Assembly: GCA_019744945.1 (NCBI GenBank)
Contig: JAIETT010000085.1
Coordinates: 1 to 50,462 of the forward strand
Source of the DNA: Burkholderiales bacterium
Lineage (GTDB): Bacteria; Pseudomonadota; Gammaproteobacteria; Burkholderiales; UBA11063
Length of the DNA: 50,462 nt
Direction of reading: 5' to 3'
Shown: piece after piece, positions 37,901-45,470 of the stretch
How the letters are laid out: every line of letters begins with the position of its first letter
How positions within the stretch are numbered: position 1 is the stretch's first letter
Program-made: the position numbers and the translations under genes
The notes under the pieces: model-generated
Seen by the model: the letters and a program-made list of their open reading frames with translations, nothing else
What the model was told of the DNA's origin: nothing
The model's database searches: none

Positions 37901-39301
37901 ATGTCACAAGAAAAAAGCGCACAAGAACCGAATAATACAACAACAGATTCAGTGGGAGATGCGATTAATTATCTTAAAAACATCATAAAGAATGGTAGCA
38001 AGGTTCTAGTGGCTTTTTTGATTGTCTTTATTTTTAGCATATTTTTGACACAATGTTCAAAAAAAGACTACACCAGTAGTCTTAATGCAATCGAGAGCGT
38101 GAGTGAGTATCAGTTGGTAAATGAATCAGTGCTAGAAAGTAGCGGACAAATAATCAATAATATTAGCAAATTAAATGGAAATAATCAGGCACTAAAACAT
38201 TATTTGGATAAAGATGTAAAAAGCCAGTTTAATGATGTTAGCGGCAGCATCGGTGCGTTAAATAGTCAAATCGGCAATTTATATTCTTTACTAAACAATA
38301 CTCTAATGGTAATGTCTATTATATTGGGGATTTTTACCTTAATTATTGCAGTTCTGGGATTTTACATATCTAATATAATTACAGCAAGGTATAGAGAAAT
38401 TAAGGCATCTGAAAAACAGATTAGCAAGATTAAAAATATTGTTATTGCTTCTGAAAAAGCGGCTAACGGTGCGTCAAACAGCGTTAAGAGAGTGGATAAA
38501 GTTGTAGAATCTTATCTTGCTGAAGCAGAAAAAATTGTTGGTATAATCAATGACTCATCGAAAGTAGTTAAGGAGTCATTGGACAATACACTAATGGTTC
38601 AGAATGAAGTGGAAAAGTATAACAATGAAATTCAAAATGCATTATCAAATAAAGGCCATGAATTATATGAAACTTTCAGGAAAGAACATATAGCTTCAAT
38701 AATAACGGATTTAAAAGAGAATGTTGAAAATATTGAGTTTTACCACTCTGAGCTGATAACAAATTTGAGGTATTTGTCTTTTAATGATCTAAACCAATGC
38801 TTAAATACCTATTATATATCGCCAAAAATATCTGCAGATCAGGAAATTTCTAGTAGATATGTGCATATATTGATGTTGTTAGATTTAGAAATGTGCCTTA
38901 GAGATGAATCTTTATTGATCAGAATTTTAAATCATAGATCTTATATATTAAAATTACCATTCACATATGTTCAATTAAAAAATTTATTCGGCTTGTTTGT
39001 TAGTATGACATTTAAAGATGAGCAGAAGTCTGATATTAAACATTTACTGGCTGGTTTCATTAAGAAAGATAATTATAGTAAATTTAGGTCTTTCTTCCGA
39101 AATATTGAGACAAAATCTGAAAGTGATCAATTTATAAAAGGACTGTTGAAATTTGATATAAATATTTTTGATGGGTATATTGCACGTTGGAAACAGTTTT
39201 GTGGGGATGGTGGAAATTTTTATGAAAATGAAATTAACAATATGGCACTAATGGAACAATTTAAGCTGGAATTAACGCCTGAAAATGAAAAAATATACTA
39301 A
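37901..39301 (+). CDS. Large two-TM protein with cytoplasmic C-terminal domain (moron)
   Basis: The 466-aa protein has membrane helices at about 35-50 and 135-160, a periplasmic helical segment between (about 55-130) and a cytoplasmic coiled coil (about 165-260), then an unfamiliar helical domain (about 265-466). The topology recalls chemoreceptor-like or membrane-anchored sensor proteins, but no HAMP or signalling motif is visible. It has its own promoter and terminator. A defence, exclusion or conversion role is inference from its moron setting. Confidence 0.6.
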   Translation: MSQEKSAQEPNNTTTDSVGDAINYLKNIIKNGSKVLVAFLIVFIFSIFLTQCSKKDYTSSLNAIESVSEYQLVNESVLESSGQIINNISKLNGNNQALKHYLDKDVKSQFNDVSGSIGALNSQIGNLYSLLNNTLMVMSIILGIFTLIIAVLGFYISNIITARYREIKASEKQISKIKNIVIASEKAANGASNSVKRVDKVVESYLAEAEKIVGIINDSSKVVKESLDNTLMVQNEVEKYNNEIQNALSNKGHELYETFRKEHIASIITDLKENVENIEFYHSELITNLRYLSFNDLNQCLNTYYISPKISADQEISSRYVHILMLLDLEMCLRDESLLIRILNHRSYILKLPFTYVQLKNLFGLFVSMTFKDEQKSDIKHLLAGFIKKDNYSKFRSFFRNIETKSESDQFIKGLLKFDINIFDGYIARWKQFCGDGGNFYENEINNMALMEQFKLELTPENEKIY

Positions 39302-39303
39302 TT

Positions 39304-39327
39304 AAATGCACCCGAAGAGGTGCATTT
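39304..39327 (+). terminator. Terminator after the 466-aa protein
   Basis: AAATGCACC-cgaaga-GGTGCATTT gives a perfect 9-bp stem ending in TTTT. Confidence 0.75.
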
Positions 39328-39398
39328 TACATTTATGGATTACTCAAATTGAGGAATCAAAGCATATCATTAGTTTATGTCGTAAGAGCAAGAAGGAA

Positions 39399-39426
39399 TT
39401 TACAAATTTGTAAATCATGATATAAT
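39399..39426 (+). promoter_or_regulatory. Promoter of C4 module 2
   Basis: TTTACA (39399-39404), a 16-bp spacer and TATAAT (39421-39426). The start, about 39433, is at the 5' end of the second C4 RNA. Confidence 0.7.
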
Positions 39427-39432
39427 ACGGGC

Positions 39433-39492
39433 AGGAATTCAAAACTCCTTTAGTTAACTGTAAGCGGCGCCAACCGTTCAATGGCTTTTTTA
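39433..39492 (+). ncRNA. c4: C4 antisense RNA, module 2
   Basis: The same layout as module 1 with changed pairing blocks: a' TCAAAAC (39439-39445), CTCC, b' CTGTAAG plus CGG (39458-39467), and a GCCA...TGGCTTTTTT terminator. They pair with CTTACAG (39555-39561) and GTTTTGA (39566-39572) in this module's own leader. Neither a' nor b' fits module 1's target, so the two immunities should not cross-react. Confidence 0.8.
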
Positions 39493-39512
39493 TTTTCCAC
39501 GCCCAAAAATCA

Positions 39513-39572
39513 ATGGGTTGGAGTGCGACTAATATATTGAATATGTCCAGCCGTCTTACAGCGGTGTTTTGA
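39513..39572 (+). CDS. Truncated Icd/Ash-like leader peptide of C4 module 2
   Basis: The 19-aa frame MGWSATNILNMSSRLTAVF ends at TGA 39570-39572. It corresponds to the SRLDTVF part of the module 1 leader peptide, which continues STPAL. The base that gives this module its different a-block (GTTTTGA instead of GTTTTCAA) also creates the stop. The leader is thus shorter and no longer runs to the antirepressor start. Confidence 0.5.
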   Translation: MGWSATNILNMSSRLTAVF

Positions 39573-39632
39573 GCTCCAGCCCTACCCACAAGGTAGATAA
39601 TTCAAAACAACTTTCCCTGTAAGGAAATCATC

Positions 39633-40799
39633 ATGACTAAACAATTGCCAATGGCTATAAATTTGTCCATGGAATCAAAACAACACGTTTTAGAAAATCT
39701 TCTTAACTGCTTCACATTTGTTGACACCGAAAACAAACTGGTTATTGCTTATCCAGTCTTTTTGCATTTGGGGTATACCAAAGAATCAGCACAGGCAGTT
39801 TTATCTAAGCCGATGCTGTTACAATATACTAACCATAAAGGATTTGTCCCACGAGAAGATTTTTTCATTAGCATAGCTCAAATTGGTGAGCTAATTGTTA
39901 ATGCGCCAGAAGCTAAATATATATCTCATGTACTTGAATTTGTAAAAAACACGCTAATGCCATTATTTAAGCCAGCAGCACCTCAAACGTCACCAGAGAC
40001 AAATAAAATTGAATTAAATCCAGTTAAGGCAAGCGAGCCGTTAATGATGTCGAGCCAAGAGATTGCAAATGTTGTTAAACGTCGTCATGATAACGTAAAA
40101 CGCACGATGGAAATGTTACAGAACAAAGAGTTAATTAGTTTTACTCAAATTGAGGAAAACTCTGAAAGTAAAGTTGGCCGCCCTAAAACGGTATACCATG
40201 TTAACAAACGAGATAGCTATGTGGTAGTCGCGCAACTATCGCCAGAATTTACCGCCGATTTAGTGGATCGCTGGCAAGAATTAGAAAATCAGTTAGCTGG
40301 TGGTGTGCCACAAATTAGCGCACAGCCTGTTACTACAGCTCCAGCATTACCGAGCGCCAAAGATTTGGCCTTGATGGTGATCAAATCCGAGGAAGAAAAA
40401 GAATCTCTTTTAATCGACTATAATTTTTTAAGTAAAGAACTTTGCCAAACGATTCGAGAAAAGGCGCAAATTGGCTCCAAGCGCGAAGCTTCAGCATTAG
40501 GCAAATTAGCCCGCGCGAATGATAAGCTCAAGTTACGCGATGAGAAAATTTGTCAACTTGAGGCAAAATTAAGCAGCCCTGTGTCAGAATATGAGTATGC
40601 AACAATTTTAGCAGTGCAAAGTCGGCTGAAATATATAAAAGTTAGCGGTTTGAAATTAACTTACTTCTGTAATCGAAATGGTTTAGTTATTAAAGACATT
40701 CCAGATGACCGCTATGGTGCGGTACATTCGTATCCAGCGCAAGCATGGCGAGATGTGTATCAGATTGATATAAATGCAGTTTTAAATAAGGTAGCATAA
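39633..40799 (+). CDS. ant: Rha-domain antirepressor, C4 module 2
   Basis: The 388-aa paralogue of the 18623 gene. The N-terminal 120 residues and the linker (LPSAKDLALMVIKSEEEKES) are nearly the same, but the central Rha domain (MSSQEIANVVKRRHDNVKRT, then GRPKTVYHVNKRDSYVVVAQ) is of a different subtype and the C-terminal domain (about 320-388) is unrelated. The Shine-Dalgarno CTGTAAGGA (39617-39625) contains C4 block b'. It is inserted between tail genes V and U. Confidence 0.8.
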   Translation: MTKQLPMAINLSMESKQHVLENLLNCFTFVDTENKLVIAYPVFLHLGYTKESAQAVLSKPMLLQYTNHKGFVPREDFFISIAQIGELIVNAPEAKYISHVLEFVKNTLMPLFKPAAPQTSPETNKIELNPVKASEPLMMSSQEIANVVKRRHDNVKRTMEMLQNKELISFTQIEENSESKVGRPKTVYHVNKRDSYVVVAQLSPEFTADLVDRWQELENQLAGGVPQISAQPVTTAPALPSAKDLALMVIKSEEEKESLLIDYNFLSKELCQTIREKAQIGSKREASALGKLARANDKLKLRDEKICQLEAKLSSPVSEYEYATILAVQSRLKYIKVSGLKLTYFCNRNGLVIKDIPDDRYGAVHSYPAQAWRDVYQIDINAVLNKVA

Positions 40800-40800
40800 A

Positions 40801-40923
40801 ATGGCAGAAAAATTTAGTAATTATTTTAATGGGCGGATGGTGCGTTTTCTGGAACATGAAGATCGGCTGTATGTTGATACCGATGATCTGGCGTTACTCT
40901 TTACCGAGCCAACCAAGCATTAA
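40801..40923 (+). CDS. 40-aa partner protein of antirepressor 2
   Basis: This ORF is not in the track. It starts one base after the antirepressor stop and reads MAEKFSNYFNGRMVRFLEHE.... It aligns with the 48-aa ORF of module 1 in the VRFLEHEDRLYVDTDDL/VRYLQDEHGLDYVCVQDL segment, showing a repeated antirepressor-micropartner pair. Confidence 0.6.
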   Translation: MAEKFSNYFNGRMVRFLEHEDRLYVDTDDLALLFTEPTKH

Positions 40924-40975
40924 TTTGAGTGTTACCAGCCAAACCGGTAACCGAGTAAAACAGATAGTTATAACT

Positions 40976-40998
40976 AAAGCCACCTTCGGGTGGTTTTT
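40976..40998 (+). terminator. Terminator closing C4 module 2
   Basis: AAAGCCACC-TTCG-GGTGGTTTTTTT with a UUCG tetraloop is a very strong intrinsic terminator, just before gpU. Confidence 0.85.
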
Positions 40999-41036
40999 TT
41001 ATTGGAACTAACAATTAATAGCATAGGGATTATGGC

Positions 41037-41459
41037 ATGAGCATCGTTGATAGTTTAATAAGCATCGCTACGGGTAAACTTGGTGGATTTGGCGAGATTA
41101 TATTTTATGTAAACCCGTTAAAGACCATGACCTTTAGCGATGCAGAGCATAACTCATCGGTTGAGTATGCTGAGCATAAAATTGTCGGTGAAAAACCCAA
41201 GCTCGAGTTTATCGGTGAAAATCTTGATGAAGTAAGTCTGAACATTAAATTATCGTCATGGTTTGGGGTTAATCCAGCTGCGGCGCTTATCTTGTTTGAT
41301 GAGTATCGCAGCAATGGGGATATTTTTGATTTGATTTTAGGCGAAAATGTGTTGGGTGAATATGTGATTACCTCAACCAGCAAGAGCTATAAAGATGTGA
41401 ACTGGTTCGGGCAAATTACTGAGCTAGATTTATCTGTTAAATTCAAAGAGTATAATTAA
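41037..41459 (+). CDS. Tail protein gpU (P2 family)
   Basis: The 140-aa protein has FGEIIFYVNPLKTMTFSDAE at the N-terminus, GEKPKLEFIGENLDEVSLNI and a C-terminal FGQITELDLSVKFKEY, all typical of P2 U. In P2 it lies between T and D. Here it follows the cargo cluster and precedes W, so gene order is rearranged. Confidence 0.9.
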   Translation: MSIVDSLISIATGKLGGFGEIIFYVNPLKTMTFSDAEHNSSVEYAEHKIVGEKPKLEFIGENLDEVSLNIKLSSWFGVNPAAALILFDEYRSNGDIFDLILGENVLGEYVITSTSKSYKDVNWFGQITELDLSVKFKEYN

Positions 41460-41494
41460 ATATTAAATTAATTCAATTGGTTAAATTAAGTGTG

Positions 41495-41500
41495 TATAAT
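41495..41500 (+). promoter_or_regulatory. -10 element before W
   Basis: TATAAT in the 81-bp gap between U and W, with TTCAAT-like -35 at 17-bp spacing. It may restart transcription of the distal baseplate genes after the cargo-cluster terminators. Confidence 0.4.
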
Positions 41501-41540
41501 GTAACCGATTGTAATAACAGTCTTTTTTATTTGGTGAAAT

Positions 41541-41864
41541 ATGAAACTTGTACTAAATTTAGCTGGCAAAACTGAGATAAATTTTAAGCCAGCCACGGTT
41601 TTGGAAGAGGTGCAGCAAAATATCTTGCACTTGTTTAGCTTGAAACGCGGTGAAGTTCCTTATGCACGCAGTAAGGGCGTAGATCCAGATATTATTGATC
41701 AACCGGTTGATGTTGCTAAAATAAAATTCACTCAAAATTTTACTAAGCTAGTTAAAGAATATGAACCGCGTGCCGAGATATTAAAGATAGGCTGGAACGA
41801 GGCTAATATCGATGGTGAGCTCTCACCAAAAATTTTATTATCAGTTGATGAAAGATATTTATGA
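41541..41864 (+). CDS. Baseplate wedge protein gpW (gp25-like)
   Basis: The 107-aa protein has the gp25/lysozyme-like fold core NILHLFSLKRGEVPYARSKG, which positions the sheath start. It overlaps J by 4 bp. Confidence 0.9.
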   Translation: MKLVLNLAGKTEINFKPATVLEEVQQNILHLFSLKRGEVPYARSKGVDPDIIDQPVDVAKIKFTQNFTKLVKEYEPRAEILKIGWNEANIDGELSPKILLSVDERYL

Positions 41865-42979
41865 TTTACAATTTACCACCAATAACCTTTGCGGCAAAAG
41901 ACCCAGACGCTATAAAAAACGGTATGCTTGCAAAGTATAAAGAGTTATCAGGTAGAACATTAGCACCAGCTGATCCAACTACGACTCTTTTTGAAGTATT
42001 TACCGCTCAATTTGTTAGTTTACGTGCCGCAATTGACTTTACCGGCAAACAAAATTTATTGGCTTATGCTGAAGATGATTATCTTAAGCATCGAGTGTCA
42101 GATTTTGGGCTAAAGGCTAAAGAAGCGGTTAAAGCTAGAGTTAGCATGGTTTTTACAATGACGCAGAAATTGAGCTATGGATTGACGATTAAAAAAGGTA
42201 CCAGAGTAACTGCAGATAGTAAGTTTTATTTTGAGGTTCCTGAGAGCGTAACTATTCAATCGGGTGATATTTCGGCTTTAATTATTTGTGTTGCTACTAT
42301 TGGTGGTGATGCGGGTAATTTGTATAAGGCTGGGTTAATAACTAATCTTGTTGATCCCATTGCTTATATCGGCGGAGTGGTTAATATCGATGATTCTGCA
42401 GGTGGTGATGATGATGAGTCCAATGATTCATTAAGAGAGCGTAGATTGCTAGCACCTGAAGCGTTGTCCACGGCTGGTCCAGACAATGCTTATAAATATT
42501 GGGCTAAATCGGCCACGACTGATGTTATTGATGTCGAAGTTTATTCGCCTGAGCCTGGAGTTGTGCGAATCGTGCCGTTAATGGCTGACGGTAGGATGCC
42601 AACCAAAACTGAGCTGGAATTAATCTTATCAACTTGTAATCCAAGCGATAAGCGTCCTTTAACTGATAACGTTGAAGTTGCCATACCCACACAAGTTGAC
42701 TATAGCATTAAACTCAAATATTGGATTAGCTCTAAAACTAATATTGAAATCAGTCAAGTGCAAGATAACGTTAATAAAGCGATACAGAATTTCATTTATT
42801 TAACCAAGACTAAACTTGGCCGCGCGATTAATCCCTCGGTATTAAATCAAATAATTATGGCGGCAGGAGCCAGACGGACACAAATTGATAACCCGGTTCA
42901 AACGGAATTAAATTCGTGGAAAGTTGGCAAAAATATAAGCTGTAGCGTTGAGTTTGGCGGTATTGAGGAAGATTGCTAA
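41861..42979 (+). CDS. Baseplate protein gpJ
   Basis: The 372-aa protein has the Baseplate_J pattern: DPTTTLFEVFTAQFVSLRAA near the N-terminus, KKGTRVTADSKFYFEVPE and SNDSLRERRLLAPEALSTAG, GPDNAYKYWA at about 210. It forms the wedge with W and I. Confidence 0.95.
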   Translation: MIYNLPPITFAAKDPDAIKNGMLAKYKELSGRTLAPADPTTTLFEVFTAQFVSLRAAIDFTGKQNLLAYAEDDYLKHRVSDFGLKAKEAVKARVSMVFTMTQKLSYGLTIKKGTRVTADSKFYFEVPESVTIQSGDISALIICVATIGGDAGNLYKAGLITNLVDPIAYIGGVVNIDDSAGGDDDESNDSLRERRLLAPEALSTAGPDNAYKYWAKSATTDVIDVEVYSPEPGVVRIVPLMADGRMPTKTELELILSTCNPSDKRPLTDNVEVAIPTQVDYSIKLKYWISSKTNIEISQVQDNVNKAIQNFIYLTKTKLGRAINPSVLNQIIMAAGARRTQIDNPVQTELNSWKVGKNISCSVEFGGIEEDC

Positions 42980-43539
42980 TGGATATACTCAATACCAAGT
43001 TAATTGATTTAATGCCAGCCACTTTAAAATCTAGCCAAGAAATACAGTGGATTTGCGCGTCGGTGCAGCCTGAAATCGATGAGATCATCGCGTGTATTGA
43101 CAAAATATTATTTACTCGCCTGAATTATCTGGATGATTTAACTTTAGATTATTTACTTGTTGAGTGCAATATAGCCAATTCACCAGAAATGACACTAATT
43201 GCTACTCGACAAGACAAAATTAATTTTATTAAAAATTACGTTCAACTTAAAAAATTAAAAGGTACTAAGGCTGGAATTCAATATGTACTTAATTTATTAG
43301 GGTTTCGCGGCGATATTTTGGAATGGTTTGAATATGGTGGCAAGCCATATAATTTCCAAATTTCCATCGCTGGTGCAGAATCTTTGCCGCCAGAAAGAAT
43401 GAAATTATTAAATGCTTTAATTTTAGAGTATAAAAATACTCGAAGTTGGCTGAGTTATATCCAAAATGTAGCTCTAAAATCAACTACATATGTAGCGATT
43501 TCAACAACTATTAATATTACAGTGAGAGATAAACAATGA
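42973..43539 (+). CDS. Tail protein gpI
   Basis: The 188-aa protein follows J with a 7-bp overlap and carries LDDLTLDYLLVECNI and KGTKAGIQYVLNLLGFRGDI, the TIGR/PF09684 tail protein I motifs. It attaches fibres to the baseplate. Confidence 0.92.
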   Translation: MLMDILNTKLIDLMPATLKSSQEIQWICASVQPEIDEIIACIDKILFTRLNYLDDLTLDYLLVECNIANSPEMTLIATRQDKINFIKNYVQLKKLKGTKAGIQYVLNLLGFRGDILEWFEYGGKPYNFQISIAGAESLPPERMKLLNALILEYKNTRSWLSYIQNVALKSTTYVAISTTINITVRDKQ

Positions 43540-45032
43540 CATCAAATACCATAATCACAGAGGTTGGACTAGCTAAAATAGCAGCGGCAATAGCTGCTAA
43601 AACTACGGTTAAATTAACCACATTTGCTGTTGGCGATGGGAATTATGCCCCAACCGGAAAAGAAACAAAATTACGAAGCGAAAAGTATCGCAAACTAATA
43701 GACAGCGCCTCTTCCGATCCAGAAAATAAAGATACATTACTTTTAAATACGGTCATCCCCGAAAATGTTGGTGGGTGGTATATACGCGAATACGGGATTT
43801 TTGACGATGTTGGTGATTTAATTGCGATTGGAATAGCTAATGAGACATATAAGCCGGCGCCAGATGATGTTAAAGCCGTAACAATTAGCTTTACTGCGAG
43901 AGTTAAAATTTCAAATATTGAAGTAGTCGAGTTTAATATTCGGCTAGATGGTTATGCTGATGTTGGATATGTTAATCAGCAAGATGAATTAATTAAAAAG
44001 TGGACTGATAAAAATTATCAAATTAAGCTTAACTATATGCCAATCCAACAAGGTGGCGGTATTGATCAATTAGGAAATAAGATTTATATTGGTTACAGTA
44101 GCGACCAACGCATTAAAGTAACGGTAGATAAAATTGATTACGGTAATTTAGTTACTGATAACGTTTTAAATAGCGGAGCATTGCCAGCACAATTTAAAAC
44201 ATTAAAGGTTAGTGGTGAGACTAGGTTAAATTCTGGAGTCATAGAAGGTAAATTTACAGCCCCAACTCCAGCGATTACTGACACTACCGCCCAAGTAGCA
44301 AACATGACAGCGATTAACAATGCAGTAACTCAAATTGCTAGCATTAATTTTTCTGCTGTAATTGATGGTGTTCTATCTATTACAGAGGCTCAAGCGCGAA
44401 GGAGTGGAATAGTAATTGGCGGAGTGTTAACGAGCGATGTTAATATACAATTACCAGCTATAGCTAAAACTTATTTTATTTATATCAATGGGTCTCTTGG
44501 AGGTTTTAGTTTAACTGTTAGCTCTACGACAGGTATCGCACAGCCATTATATGTTGGTGGTAATTTATTGGCAACCAATGGAACTACAACACTGTATCGC
44601 TTAAGTGCGCTCTACAATACAAATTTCTATGGTAATAGTTATTATAACTATGACATAGCAACAAATGACAAGAGCTACAGAATTGCTAATACTGCCCATG
44701 TGAGCAATGCATTAACAGCCAATGGTAAAGGTATAACTAACAACTCTACAGCGCTTAACAGTTATGATGTATACGCATCGGGCAGAATAATTCAAAGGGG
44801 CGCAATTAGTGTTCCAAAAAATACTTACGTTGCTTTGACTTTTCCGATAACTTTTCCAAATAATTGTTTGAATTTTCAGTGCACAGCTTCCTACCAAGAT
44901 GAATCAACTGATGTTCTCGGTGCATACTTTAACAAAAATTCATTAACAACATCTGGTGTCAATGTTGGAGCATATGATTCAAATGGCAACCCTAGAACTT
45001 TAATGGTATATTGGACAGCGATAGGAAATTAA
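43536..45032 (+). CDS. Tail fibre protein (P2 H-like)
   Basis: The 498-aa protein has an N-terminal DUF3751/H-type domain (TVKLTTFAVGDGNYAPTGKE ... GGWYIREYGIFDDVGDLIAI) that docks on the baseplate, followed by repetitive beta-structured middle and a C-terminal receptor-binding-type domain (TFPITFPNNCLNFQC). It probably recognises the host surface. Confidence 0.9.
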   Translation: MTSNTIITEVGLAKIAAAIAAKTTVKLTTFAVGDGNYAPTGKETKLRSEKYRKLIDSASSDPENKDTLLLNTVIPENVGGWYIREYGIFDDVGDLIAIGIANETYKPAPDDVKAVTISFTARVKISNIEVVEFNIRLDGYADVGYVNQQDELIKKWTDKNYQIKLNYMPIQQGGGIDQLGNKIYIGYSSDQRIKVTVDKIDYGNLVTDNVLNSGALPAQFKTLKVSGETRLNSGVIEGKFTAPTPAITDTTAQVANMTAINNAVTQIASINFSAVIDGVLSITEAQARRSGIVIGGVLTSDVNIQLPAIAKTYFIYINGSLGGFSLTVSSTTGIAQPLYVGGNLLATNGTTTLYRLSALYNTNFYGNSYYNYDIATNDKSYRIANTAHVSNALTANGKGITNNSTALNSYDVYASGRIIQRGAISVPKNTYVALTFPITFPNNCLNFQCTASYQDESTDVLGAYFNKNSLTTSGVNVGAYDSNGNPRTLMVYWTAIGN

Positions 45033-45033
45033 G

Positions 45034-45468
45034 ATGAATAAAGTATACGTAAAATTTAATGCGGCTAATCAGTTTGATGGTTTTCACTTATTGTTTCAAG
45101 ATGACGCGCTGCCAGAAAATGCTTTTATAATTGATGGAGATCAACATGATGAATATTTAAACGCTCTTAACAGTCAATTAAAGAACATTATTTTAGTTGA
45201 CGGTGAGATTCAGATTGTTGATAAATATACACCAGAGGAGTTAGCGGCAAGACAAGCTATTGAAGTAGCACAAGCATTAAGAAATCAAGCTAACAGAATG
45301 CTAATTCAAACAGATCGCTTTGAACATGATGTGTATCAAGCTAAAATGCAAGGTAATGAACCCGATGAGTTTGACGTTTGGCGTATTGAGTTATTAGATG
45401 TTGCGCTTGGTGATGGTAGCGTTATGCCAACCACCCCAGAATTTATGCAGAAATTTTTGGAGTTATAA
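45034..45468 (+). CDS. Tail fibre assembly-like protein
   Basis: The 144-aa protein reads FDGFHLLFQDDALPENAFII at the N-terminus and a helical tail (about 70-135: ARQAIEVAQALRNQANRMLI). The second half resembles Caudovirales tail-fibre assembly chaperones (TfaE-like) placed after the fibre gene. Moderate confidence. Confidence 0.65.
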   Translation: MNKVYVKFNAANQFDGFHLLFQDDALPENAFIIDGDQHDEYLNALNSQLKNIILVDGEIQIVDKYTPEELAARQAIEVAQALRNQANRMLIQTDRFEHDVYQAKMQGNEPDEFDVWRIELLDVALGDGSVMPTTPEFMQKFLEL

Positions 45469-45470
45469 CC

